From contig JACNMN010000004.1 of assembly GCA_020622165.1 (NCBI GenBank), positions 62,001-126,000 on the forward strand: 64,000 nt of DNA, in the 5' to 3' direction. Below the pieces are notes generated by a model. That model was not told where the DNA came from, ran no database searches, and saw only the letters and a program-made list of their open reading frames with translations. Both the position numbers and the translations under genes were made by a program. Shown here piece after piece: positions 1-7,496 of this stretch (its first letter is position 1; every line of letters starts with the position of its first letter). Source of the DNA: Boseongicola sp. H5. Its GTDB lineage: Bacteria > Pseudomonadota > Alphaproteobacteria > Rhodobacterales > Rhodobacteraceae.

Positions 1-794
1 CCCGCCGCCCGTTCCGCCACGGCCAGCGGAACCGCGCTGTCTTCGGTCCCGTGCAGGAACAGCGCCGGCACCTCGATCTCCGGCAGCGCGCGGGTCAACT
101 CCTCCAGCGACCATGCCGCCATCATCGCCAGCGTGCCTTCGACATGTTTCCGGTCGGAAATCAGCCGCTGGTAAAGCCGCAGCCCCTCCTCGCTCAGCTC
201 CGTCCCGGACGTGCCGACCAGATTGCGCACGCTGGCCATCGATGCGCCGCCCCGCGCCAGCAGCAGGCCCGCAAACGGGTTCAGCACCAGCGCCTTGGCC
301 ATGATCGGAAACAGCCAGCCCGCCGCGCCCTTGAAGTTTTCCAGGGCGCCGTTGATGATCACGACCCCCTGCGGCGGCACCGCCATCGTCCGCGCCAGTT
401 GCAGCGCCACGGCGGAGCCCGCGGAATGCCCGACGATAAGCCGCGGCTCCGCCTCCAGGTGCGCCAGCAACGCGGCGACGTCAAGCGCCACCGCCGGCAG
501 GCCCGAGCGCCCCCGCGCACCGGTTCGGGTAAACCCATGCCCCGGCAGGTCCAGCGCGATCACCCGGTGTTGCCTGGCCAGTTCAGGCATCACCTCGCGC
601 CATGAATGGCTGGATGCGCCCGCCCCGTGCAGCAAAAGCAGATCGGGACCATCCCCCATGATCTGCACATGCCACCGATGCGGGGCGGCGGCGACGATCC
701 GGCTATGGCCGACCAGCGGCCAGTCATCCGGCACCACCCCTTTGGCGGGGTGCGGGAGCGCCGCGCGCGCAGGATCGTCTGCGGCGGCGCTCAT
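1..794 (-). CDS. bchO: BchO-like alpha/beta hydrolase, magnesium chelatase accessory (C-terminus cut by window)
   Basis: Alpha/beta-fold hydrolase of the type found beside bchD in purple-bacterial photosynthesis clusters and annotated as a putative magnesium chelatase accessory protein; its exact reaction is not established. The 264 visible residues begin MSAAADD and contain the oxyanion-loop motif LLLLHGAGASSHSW and the nucleophile elbow GHSAGS with Ser near residue 124. The expected length is roughly 290, so only the C-terminal tail is missing. The ATG overlaps the bchD stop (ATGA), which indicates translational coupling as the last visible gene of crtA-bchI-bchD-bchO. Confidence 0.88.
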   Translation of the reverse strand, partial: MSAAADDPARAALPHPAKGVVPDDWPLVGHSRIVAAAPHRWHVQIMGDGPDLLLLHGAGASSHSWREVMPELARQHRVIALDLPGHGFTRTGARGRSGLPAVALDVAALLAHLEAEPRLIVGHSAGSAVALQLARTMAVPPQGVVIINGALENFKGAAGWLFPIMAKALVLNPFAGLLLARGGASMASVRNLVGTSGTELSEEGLRLYQRLISDRKHVEGTLAMMAAWSLEELTRALPEIEVPALFLHGTEDSAVPLAVAERAA

Positions 795-2497
795 CCCGCG
801 GGCTCCAGCGCCCCTTCTACCGCGCGCGACAGCATGCGCGCATCGGCGCGCGGCAGCGCCAGATAGGGCGTTCCCATTTCCCGGGCCAGATCGTTCAGCC
901 CGGGCGCGGGCCGGTTGCCCATGTCGATGACGATCCCGGGAACCCCCCGCGCCCTCAGCGCCCGGGCCATCAGGGCCGCGTCCTCCGCCGCCCGTGCCCG
1001 GCTCGGCGTACCGTCCAGCGCCACATTCGCGCGCCCGTCGGTCAACAGCGCGACAGAGGGCGTCATCCCCTTGCTGCGCGCCAGCAAACACATCTCCAGC
1101 GCGCCTTTCAGACCCGCGGCCAGCGGCGTGCCGCCGCCACCGGGCAGGCTTCCCAGCCGCCGCTTGGTCTGCACCAGCGACCGGGTGGGCGGCAACAGCA
1201 CCTCCGCCCCGTCGCCGCGAAACGCAATCAGCGCGACGTAATCGCGGCGCGCATAGGCCTCCGACAACAGCAATTCCACCGCGCCCTTCGCTTCGGCCAG
1301 ACGTGACAGCGCGGCCGAGCCCGACGCATCGACCACGAAGATGATCGCCCTGTCAGAGCGCTCTTCGAATTGCCGAAGCCTGATGTCGCTGACACGGATA
1401 TGAAGCCGGTCGGCATCGCCGCTTGCCTGCCGCCGGATCGGTTGCCATGGTGCCGCGGCGCGCAGGGTCGCGACCAGATCAACCCGGGCCTCGCCGCCCG
1501 GGTGCCCCGGCCGGGAGGGCATGGGCCGCCCGCGCCGGTTGCCTTTCTTCCGCGCCCCGGTGCCGGCGCTGCCCGCGGCGGCGCGCGCGGCCTTTCCGGC
1601 CTCCAGCCGGTCCAGAAGATCGGGGGGCAGCATTGCCCGGGCGGCTTCCAGCAGGATCTCCTGCGGTATGGCTTCGGGCTGCGTGCTCTCGTCGCTGTCG
1701 TCGGGCGGCTCCGGCGGCTCGGGCGTGTCCGGCTCGGCCGGGTCTTCCTCTTCCTCCTCCGCGGGCGGCGCGGGGATCTGCGTGGCCCGCGGCGCCAGCA
1801 CCAGTTCGACGGCCACGATCAGGTCAGGCTCGTCCACCTCGCTCTCACCCGACAATGCCGCCGCCGCCCGCGCAACCGCCAGTGCATGCAGCGGTGCCCG
1901 AAGCGACCGGACGCCCAGCCGATGCGCAACCTCCGCGATTTCCGCAATCGCGGTATCGGGCAGGGTGACGCGGGGCAGAAGCGCGCGCGCCTCGGCCAGC
2001 GCGCCCGGATCCATTGCCAGCGGCGGGGCGTCCCCCAATGCAAGATCGGACAGGTCCAGATGGATCGCCACCCGGTCCGCAAGCGCGCCGGCCAGCGTCT
2101 CATCGGGCTCCGCGCCTTCGTCCAGCGCGACAAGGGACAGCCCGTCTTGCCGGTCCAGCGCGGCGGCCAGCCGCGCGGCAAGCCCGGGCGTGGTGCGTTC
2201 CGCCATCGGCAGGATCAGCACCGACGGCTGCGAAAGAATGCCTTCGGTCCGGCTCAGCTTTCCGCTGGCCAGCGTCGCCGCCAGATCGACGCCGCCGAAA
2301 AGCGCATCGTCGCCGATATTGGGGTGCAATCGACGCGGATTTCGACCCTGAACCGCAAGATAGAGACCATCCATGAACCGGTCCCGCACCGGGCCGGACC
2401 GGGCGCGGAGCCAGATGCCGCCCAAACCGGCAGGGTCCAGCGCAAAGCAGGCAAGCGCCAGATTGGCGTTGGTCCAGCGCTGGTCATTGCCGTTCAC
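791..2497 (-). CDS. bchD: Magnesium chelatase subunit D
   Basis: Subunit of the ATP-dependent chelatase that inserts Mg2+ into protoporphyrin IX, the first committed step to bacteriochlorophyll. The N-terminal AAA-like part lacks a good Walker A, as is usual for BchD. An acidic, proline-rich linker lies around residues 235-270, and a C-terminal von Willebrand A domain carries the MIDAS-type DASGSAA near residue 387. I chose the GTG start that overlaps the bchI stop (GTGA), giving 568 residues; the frame stays open farther upstream, but that stretch is antisense-like arginine/glycine-rich sequence inside bchI. Its own stop overlaps bchO. Confidence 0.94.
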   Translation of the reverse strand: MNGNDQRWTNANLALACFALDPAGLGGIWLRARSGPVRDRFMDGLYLAVQGRNPRRLHPNIGDDALFGGVDLAATLASGKLSRTEGILSQPSVLILPMAERTTPGLAARLAAALDRQDGLSLVALDEGAEPDETLAGALADRVAIHLDLSDLALGDAPPLAMDPGALAEARALLPRVTLPDTAIAEIAEVAHRLGVRSLRAPLHALAVARAAAALSGESEVDEPDLIVAVELVLAPRATQIPAPPAEEEEEDPAEPDTPEPPEPPDDSDESTQPEAIPQEILLEAARAMLPPDLLDRLEAGKAARAAAGSAGTGARKKGNRRGRPMPSRPGHPGGEARVDLVATLRAAAPWQPIRRQASGDADRLHIRVSDIRLRQFEERSDRAIIFVVDASGSAALSRLAEAKGAVELLLSEAYARRDYVALIAFRGDGAEVLLPPTRSLVQTKRRLGSLPGGGGTPLAAGLKGALEMCLLARSKGMTPSVALLTDGRANVALDGTPSRARAAEDAALMARALRARGVPGIVIDMGNRPAPGLNDLAREMGTPYLALPRADARMLSRAVEGALEPAG

Positions 2498-3498
2498 CCA
2501 AGCACCTCCTCCACCTGCCGGGCCACCCGCGTCGTGCTGCCGGCCTCGTCCAGCGGATCGCGCCGCAGGCGGTGCCTGAGCGCCGAAGCCGCCACCGATC
2601 GCAGATGGTCCCGCGTGACCGATGTCGCGCCGTCGAACGCGGCAAGCGCGCGCGCGGCGCGCAACAGCGTCAACTCTCCACGCAGCCCGTCCGAGCCAAG
2701 CGCCACGCATAACTCGGCGCAATCCCGCAGCACGTTTTCCGAAGCCTCGATGCCGGCGAGCGCCTCCCGCGCGGCCACGATCCTGCCGCGTAAGGCCATG
2801 TCATCCGCGCGCCATGCCCCGCCGAAACTGGCGCGATCCCGGTCAAACGCATCCCGGCGCTTGACCACTTCGATCCGCACATCGATATCCGTGGGCGAGG
2901 TCACCTCCACCGACAGGCCGAACCGGTCCAGAAGCTGGGGCCGCAATTCGCCTTCCTCCGGATTGCCTGACCCGACCAGCACAAACCGCGCCGCATGGCG
3001 GATCGAAAGCCCCTCGCGCTCCACCACGTTTTCGCCCGACTGGGCCACATCCAGCAGCAGATCGACCAGATGATCCTCCAGCAGGTTCACCTCGTCGATG
3101 TAGAGATAGCCGCGATTGGCCCGCGCCAGCAGGCCCGGCTCGAACGCCTTTTCGCCCTGGGTCAGCGCCCGTTCGATATCAAGCGCCCCCACCACCCGAT
3201 CCTCGGTCGCGCCAAGCGGCAGGTCGATCACCGGCGTCGGTTTCTCGATCAGGCCGCTGTCCTTGAGATTGGCCCAGTCCGGCACATCCTCCGCGCGGGC
3301 CGAGTTCACCGGGCATCCGGCCACCGCCATGATCGGCGGCAGCAGCGCCGCCAGCCCGCGCACGGCGGTCGATTTCCCGGTGCCCCGATCCCCGAACACC
3401 AGAACGCCGCCGATGCCGGGGTCGATCGCGGTCAGGATCATGGCTTGTTTCATTTCCTCCTGGCCGACAATGGCCGAAAACGGAAAAGCGTTGGTCAT
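2494..3498 (-). CDS. bchI: Magnesium chelatase ATPase subunit I
   Basis: AAA+ ATPase that forms the motor ring of magnesium chelatase together with BchD and BchH. Walker A GDRGTGKST is at residues 36-44 and Walker B YLYIDE at 131-136, followed by NLLEDH. The 334-residue length is normal for the family. The gene lies 6 bp downstream of crtA and overlaps bchD by 4 bp, so carotenoid and bacteriochlorophyll genes share one transcript here. Expression is expected to follow the PpsR-type operator upstream of crtA. Confidence 0.97.
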   Translation of the reverse strand: MTNAFPFSAIVGQEEMKQAMILTAIDPGIGGVLVFGDRGTGKSTAVRGLAALLPPIMAVAGCPVNSARAEDVPDWANLKDSGLIEKPTPVIDLPLGATEDRVVGALDIERALTQGEKAFEPGLLARANRGYLYIDEVNLLEDHLVDLLLDVAQSGENVVEREGLSIRHAARFVLVGSGNPEEGELRPQLLDRFGLSVEVTSPTDIDVRIEVVKRRDAFDRDRASFGGAWRADDMALRGRIVAAREALAGIEASENVLRDCAELCVALGSDGLRGELTLLRAARALAAFDGATSVTRDHLRSVAASALRHRLRRDPLDEAGSTTRVARQVEEVLG

Positions 3499-3504
3499 GT
3501 AAAG

Positions 3505-4209
3505 TCAGGCCTTTTTGGTCGTCTGAAGGGGCACGCGCCCCTCCCATGTTCCGGTCACGTCATCGACACTGAATCGAGCATACAATTCCTCGGAAAACCA
3601 GCGCTCCTCTCGCACGGCCCTGATTGCCCGCGCATGGGGGCCGTCGGCGCGGGCAAAACCGGCCATGGTCGCGGCGTCGGGCCAGATTGAAAAGGTCACC
3701 TGATGCAGCAGGGGCACCTCCCCCACGCCGATCTTGAACATCACGTTCGGGTCTTCGCCGATCAACTGGCTGATATCGGGCACCCGCCGCCAGAATCGCA
3801 GCGCGACGGAGGGTTTCAGCGTCGCGCGGGTCAGTGCCGCGATCGGCCCGTCAATCGGCGCATCAGATGTCTCGAACGGCGCCTGCCCCGACCACGCCCC
3901 GCGCGCCGACCGGCTGCCGAGATAAAGCGTGCAGGTCTCGCTGGCCATCGCGGCATAGCGGCAGAACACCCGCGCTTGGTCCATCACCCGGCGCGCCGTC
4001 CCGGCATCGGGCCAGGTTGCCAGTATCGCATAGACGCCCGTGTTCGGGATCGGCGTGAAGCCCTCCCCGGTGCCCGACCCGCAGAGCTTGAAAAACCCGA
4101 TCTCGGGCAGCGCCTTCAGCGCGAATCGGGCCGTCGCCATTTGCCCGAATGCCCACAGGCGCGCGGCGAGGCTGTCGAAGCGGTACAGGCTCAGGGTCAC
4201 GGCTTGCAT
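3505..4209 (-). CDS. crtA: Spheroidene monooxygenase
   Basis: Catalyses keto-group addition to spheroidene to give spheroidenone, the red carotenoid made by Rhodobacter-type bacteria in the presence of oxygen. The 234-residue protein has the family N-terminus (VTLSLYRFDSLAARLWAFGQM), GFFKLCGSGTGEGFTP, and an HQVTFSIWPD segment near the C-terminus. It is the first gene of crtA-bchI-bchD-bchO, and its start is 17 bp downstream of a perfect 8+2+8 PpsR-like palindrome. A GAGG about 10 nt before the ATG could be the ribosome binding site. Confidence 0.93.
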   Translation of the reverse strand: MQAVTLSLYRFDSLAARLWAFGQMATARFALKALPEIGFFKLCGSGTGEGFTPIPNTGVYAILATWPDAGTARRVMDQARVFCRYAAMASETCTLYLGSRSARGAWSGQAPFETSDAPIDGPIAALTRATLKPSVALRFWRRVPDISQLIGEDPNVMFKIGVGEVPLLHQVTFSIWPDAATMAGFARADGPHARAIRAVREERWFSEELYARFSVDDVTGTWEGRVPLQTTKKA

Positions 4210-4226
4210 GGTCGCATCCTCAAATA

Positions 4227-4244
4227 TGTCAGATTTATCTGACA
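4227..4244. promoter_or_regulatory. PpsR/CrtJ-type operator upstream of crtA
   Basis: TGTCAGATTTATCTGACA is a TGT-N12-ACA element whose two 8-bp arms are perfect inverted repeats around a TT centre. This is the known recognition pattern of PpsR (CrtJ), the aerobic repressor of bch and crt genes. It sits 17 bp upstream of the crtA start, next to a possible -10 (minus-strand TATTTG). Protein binding is inferred from the motif and gene context. Confidence 0.85.
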
Positions 4245-4311
4245 GTCTTCGGCTAACCCGATCAGACGAAAGGAGAGTCAGGTCATCCGCTGAAGGTCAG
4301 CCGATGCCGTA

Positions 4312-4339
4312 TTGTAAATCCAACTAGACAGATTATGCT
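4312..4339 (+). promoter_or_regulatory. Predicted sigma-70 promoter of crtI, start point at or next to the ATG
   Basis: TTGTAA (4312-4317), a 16-bp spacer and TATGCT (4334-4339) form a plausible promoter. A transcription start 6-7 bp after the -10 falls at 4345-4347, the first base of the crtI ATG being 4346. No Shine-Dalgarno-like sequence is visible upstream of the ATG, so a leaderless mRNA is a reasonable reading. This is inference from spacing only. Confidence 0.5.
4313..4330. promoter_or_regulatory. Second PpsR/CrtJ-type operator, within the crtI promoter
   Basis: TGTAAATCCAACTAGACA is a second TGT-N12-ACA element, 68 bp from the first when measured centre to centre by eye (about 86 bp). 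It lies between the predicted -35 (TTGTAA) and -10 (TATGCT) of crtI, where a bound repressor would block polymerase. Paired distant sites in one divergent intergenic region are typical of cooperative PpsR/CrtJ binding. Confidence 0.82.
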
Positions 4340-4345
4340 AGCGAC

Positions 4346-5902
4346 ATGATGACCGAGGACGCCCCGCACCCCCATTCCGAAACCGCCATCGTCATCGGCG
4401 CGGGCCTCGGCGGCCTGTCCGCGGCCATGCGGCTGGGCGCCAAGGGCTATCGTGTCACGCTGATCGACCGGCTTGACCGGGCGGGCGGGCGCGGCTCCTC
4501 GCTCACCCGGAACGGGCACCGTTTCGATCTGGGGCCCACGATCGTCACCGTGCCGCAGGTGTTCGAACAGCTCTGGGCGGAATGCGGCCGCGATTTTCAC
4601 GCCGATGTCGATCTCAGGCCGATGGATCCCTATTACGAGATCCGCTGGGATGACGGGTCGCGCTTCGCCGTGCGCCAGGATGAAGAGGCGATGCTGGCCG
4701 AGGTGGCGCGCCTTTCTCCCGGTGACGTGCCGGGCTACCGGAAGTTCCTGATCGACAGCGAACGCCGCTACCAGTTCGGCTTCGAAGGTCTTGGCCGCAG
4801 ACCGATGAACAGGCTGATGGATCTGATCCGGGAGATCCCCGGCTTCGTGCGATACCGCGCCGACAAATCCGTCTATGCCCATGCCGCCGCGCGGGTGAAG
4901 GATCCGCGTCTGCGCATGGCCCTGTCCTTCCATCCGCTGTTCATCGGCGGCGACCCGCTTCATGTGACGTCGATGTATATTCTCGTCAGTTATCTGGAGA
5001 AGGAGTTCGGCGTCCATTACGCGATGGGCGGCGTTCAGGCGATGGCCGATGCCATGGTCCGCGTGATCCAAGATCAGGGCGGCACCGTCCGGCTGGGCGA
5101 GGAGATCGATGAAATCCTTGTGGAAAACGGCCGCGCCACCGGTATCCGCACGCATGACGGAGAGATCCTGCGGGCGCGCATCGTCGTCTCCAACGCCGAT
5201 CCCGGCCACACCTATGACCGGCTCCTGCGCAATCACAGGAAGCGCCGCTGGACGCCCGCGCGGCTGAACCGCGCCCGCTGGTCCATGGGCCTGTTCGTCT
5301 GGTATTTCGGCACCCGTGGCACCGCCGGGAAATGGTCCGATGTCGGGCACCACACGATCCTGAACAGCCCGCGCTACAAGGGTCTGCTGCACGATATCTT
5401 CATGAAACGGCATCTTGCCGAGGACATGTCGATCTATCTCCACCGGCCGTCGGTCACCGATCCGTCCTGCGCGCCGGAGGGGGATGACACCTTCTATGCG
5501 CTCTCGCCTGTGCCCAATCTGCATGGCGCCGGATCCGTCGACTGGGCCGAACAGGCCGAAGCCTATCGTCAGAACATGGCGCAGGTTCTGGAGGACAAGC
5601 TGCTGCCCGGGTTCGCCGACCGTCTCAGCGCAAGCGAGGTGTTCACGCCCGATACGTTCCAGTCCCGCTATCTCAGCCCCCATGGCGCCGGGTTCTCGCT
5701 GGAACCGCGGATCTTCCAAAGCGCCTGGTTCCGGCCGCACAATATCTCCGAGGAGGTCGAAAACCTTTATCTGGTCGGTGCGGGGACCCATCCGGGCGCA
5801 GGCATTCCAAGCGTGGTGACCTCCTCCGAGGTCCTGTCCCAGCTTGTGCCCGACGCGCCCCGCTCCATGTCCGAGACTGAAACGAAAGTCGCCGCCGAAT
5901 GA
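4346..5902 (+). CDS. crtI: Phytoene desaturase
   Basis: FAD-dependent desaturase that converts phytoene to neurosporene (or lycopene) in carotenoid synthesis. The N-terminal dinucleotide-binding motif GAGLGG is at residues 18-23, and the C-terminal CrtI signature VGAGTHPGAGIPSV is near residue 477. At 518 residues it has family length. The start is one of two tandem ATGs. It is divergent from crtA across a region with two PpsR-type operators, and its stop overlaps the crtB start (ATGA). Confidence 0.96.
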   Translation: MMTEDAPHPHSETAIVIGAGLGGLSAAMRLGAKGYRVTLIDRLDRAGGRGSSLTRNGHRFDLGPTIVTVPQVFEQLWAECGRDFHADVDLRPMDPYYEIRWDDGSRFAVRQDEEAMLAEVARLSPGDVPGYRKFLIDSERRYQFGFEGLGRRPMNRLMDLIREIPGFVRYRADKSVYAHAAARVKDPRLRMALSFHPLFIGGDPLHVTSMYILVSYLEKEFGVHYAMGGVQAMADAMVRVIQDQGGTVRLGEEIDEILVENGRATGIRTHDGEILRARIVVSNADPGHTYDRLLRNHRKRRWTPARLNRARWSMGLFVWYFGTRGTAGKWSDVGHHTILNSPRYKGLLHDIFMKRHLAEDMSIYLHRPSVTDPSCAPEGDDTFYALSPVPNLHGAGSVDWAEQAEAYRQNMAQVLEDKLLPGFADRLSASEVFTPDTFQSRYLSPHGAGFSLEPRIFQSAWFRPHNISEEVENLYLVGAGTHPGAGIPSVVTSSEVLSQLVPDAPRSMSETETKVAAE

Positions 5903-6915
5903 CGAATGCCGCCGATCTGGCGCATTGCCGCGAGGCGATCCGCGAAGGCTCCTATTCCTTCCACGCGGCGTCGAAACTGCTGCCCGCCCATGTCCGCGAT
6001 CCGGCTCTGGCGCTTTATGCCTTCTGCCGTCTGGCCGATGACGAGGTGGATCTGAACAGCCAGAAACCCGCCGCGGTCCTGCGGCTCCGCGACCGGCTTG
6101 ATCTGGCCTATGCGGGAACGCCCAGGAACGCTCCGGCCGACCGCGCCTTTGCCGCGCTGATCGAGCAGTTCGAGATGCCGCGTGCCCTGCCCGAGGCGCT
6201 TCTGGAGGGTCTCGCATGGGACGGGATGGAACGGCGCTACGCGACGATCAGCGATCTGCGCGGTTATTCGGCCCGTGTCGCCTCCGCCGTGGGGGCGATG
6301 ATGTGTGTGCTCATGGGGGTGCGGGACGAACACGCGCTGGCGCGGGCCTGCGATCTGGGCGTGGCGATGCAGCTGACCAATATCGCGCGCGATGTGGGCG
6401 AAGATGCGCGCGCCGGGCGGCTTTATCTGCCGACCGAGATGATGGAGGCCGAGCGCCTTGATCCCGAGGCGTTTCTGGCGAACCCGGTCATGACACCCCG
6501 GCTGGCGAAGATCATCCGCCGCCTGCTGGTGGAGGCGGACCGGCTCTATTATCGCTCCGAACCCGGCATCGCATGTCTGCCCCTTTCGGTTCGCCCCGGA
6601 ATATACGCCGCGCGCCATATCTATGCCGGTATCGGCAAGTCCCTGAAACGAAGGGGATATGACAGCATCACCATGCGTGCCCACACCACGCGCGGGCAGA
6701 AACTGGGCTGGCTCGGCCTGTCTGTTTTGCACGCGGGCGCCTCCTGCGTCATGCCGGGCAGTGCCGTGATCTACGCCAAGCCGCTCCCCGAAGTCGCTTT
6801 CCTTGTGGAGGCGGCGGCCCGCCGGGCGCCGGATCGCAGCACATGGGGCGACGGCGTCATTTCCCTCTTTGCGCAACTCGAAGCGCGGGATCAGTTACAA
6901 CGCTCATTGGAATAG
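5899..6915 (+). CDS. crtB: Phytoene synthase
   Basis: Condenses two geranylgeranyl diphosphates head to head to phytoene. Both Asp-rich Mg2+/diphosphate motifs of the squalene/phytoene synthase family are visible: DDEVD at residues 47-51 and DVGED at 165-169, the latter following QLTNIAR. The 338-residue length is normal. It is translationally coupled to crtI (4-bp overlap) and followed directly by tspO, so crtI-crtB-tspO is one operon. Confidence 0.96.
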   Translation: MTNAADLAHCREAIREGSYSFHAASKLLPAHVRDPALALYAFCRLADDEVDLNSQKPAAVLRLRDRLDLAYAGTPRNAPADRAFAALIEQFEMPRALPEALLEGLAWDGMERRYATISDLRGYSARVASAVGAMMCVLMGVRDEHALARACDLGVAMQLTNIARDVGEDARAGRLYLPTEMMEAERLDPEAFLANPVMTPRLAKIIRRLLVEADRLYYRSEPGIACLPLSVRPGIYAARHIYAGIGKSLKRRGYDSITMRAHTTRGQKLGWLGLSVLHAGASCVMPGSAVIYAKPLPEVAFLVEAAARRAPDRSTWGDGVISLFAQLEARDQLQRSLE

Positions 6916-6941
6916 TGACGCGGATACTCTATGTCCCTTCC

Positions 6942-7418
6942 ATGGACTGGGGTCTTTTCGCCATATTTCTCGCCGCCTGCTGCGCGGCTGCCGCCACCGG
7001 GTCGATGTTTTCGCCCGGCGACTGGTATCGCAATCTTGCCAAACCGGTCTGGACCCCACCCAACTGGCTTTTCCCTCTGGCATGGACCACGCTTTACATC
7101 TGTGCCGCGGTTGCCGCCGCCCGCATCGCGGTTCTGGAGGGGAATGCCTATGGCATGGCGTTCTGGGCGATGCAGATTGCCTTCAACACGCTCTGGACGC
7201 CGATCTTCTTCGGCCTTCGCCGGATCAAGACCGCCTTCTTCATCATGATCGGCCTCTGGATCGGCGTCGCCGGCACCATGATCAGCTTCTTCGCGCTCGA
7301 CACCATCGCGGGGCTTCTCTTCGTGCCGTATCTGCTCTGGGTCACCGTCGCCGGAGCGCTGAACCTGTCGGTCTGGCGCCTTAACCCCGGAGAGGCGAAC
7401 GCCGCACCGGCAAATTGA
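6942..7418 (+). CDS. tspO: TspO/MBR family tryptophan-rich sensory protein
   Basis: Five-helix outer-membrane/MBR-type protein that in Rhodobacter modulates photosynthesis gene expression and binds tetrapyrroles. The 158 residues show the family signatures PVWTPPNWLFPLAWTTLY, AFNTLWTPIFFGL and the C-terminal VPYLLWVTVAGALN. I prefer the ATG giving MDWGLF, which matches the N-terminus of known homologues; a GTG at 6915 overlapping the crtB stop would add nine residues. It is the last photosynthesis-cluster gene before the terminator. Confidence 0.92.
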   Translation: MDWGLFAIFLAACCAAAATGSMFSPGDWYRNLAKPVWTPPNWLFPLAWTTLYICAAVAAARIAVLEGNAYGMAFWAMQIAFNTLWTPIFFGLRRIKTAFFIMIGLWIGVAGTMISFFALDTIAGLLFVPYLLWVTVAGALNLSVWRLNPGEANAAPAN

Positions 7419-7445
7419 TCTACAATTGATATACCCAAGGACACG

Positions 7446-7475
7446 AAAAAGGGCGCCACGATGGGCGCCCTTTTT
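7446..7475. terminator. Bidirectional intrinsic terminator between tspO and infB
   Basis: AAAAAGGGCGCC, a 6-nt loop and GGCGCCCTTTTT form a perfect 12-bp stem with A and T runs on opposite sides, so it can terminate transcripts from either strand. It lies between the convergent tspO and infB genes and marks the edge of the photosynthesis cluster. Confidence 0.92.
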
Positions 7476-7496
7476 GTCGATCGGGGACCGGGAAAC

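Noticed and set aside
2498-2722. N-terminal extension of BchD to an upstream ATG
   Set aside because: The extension runs inside bchI and is low-complexity, Arg/Gly-rich; the GTG at 2497 overlaps the bchI stop and gives normal length.
4283-6217. Long minus-strand open frame across crtI and crtB
   Set aside because: Antisense of clear genes; composition (His/Arg/Gly-rich) is that of a shadow frame in high-GC DNA.
1-7480. FnrL sites (TTGAT-N4-ATCAA) in the photosynthesis region
   Set aside because: No full match found in the divergent crtA-crtI gap or before tspO.
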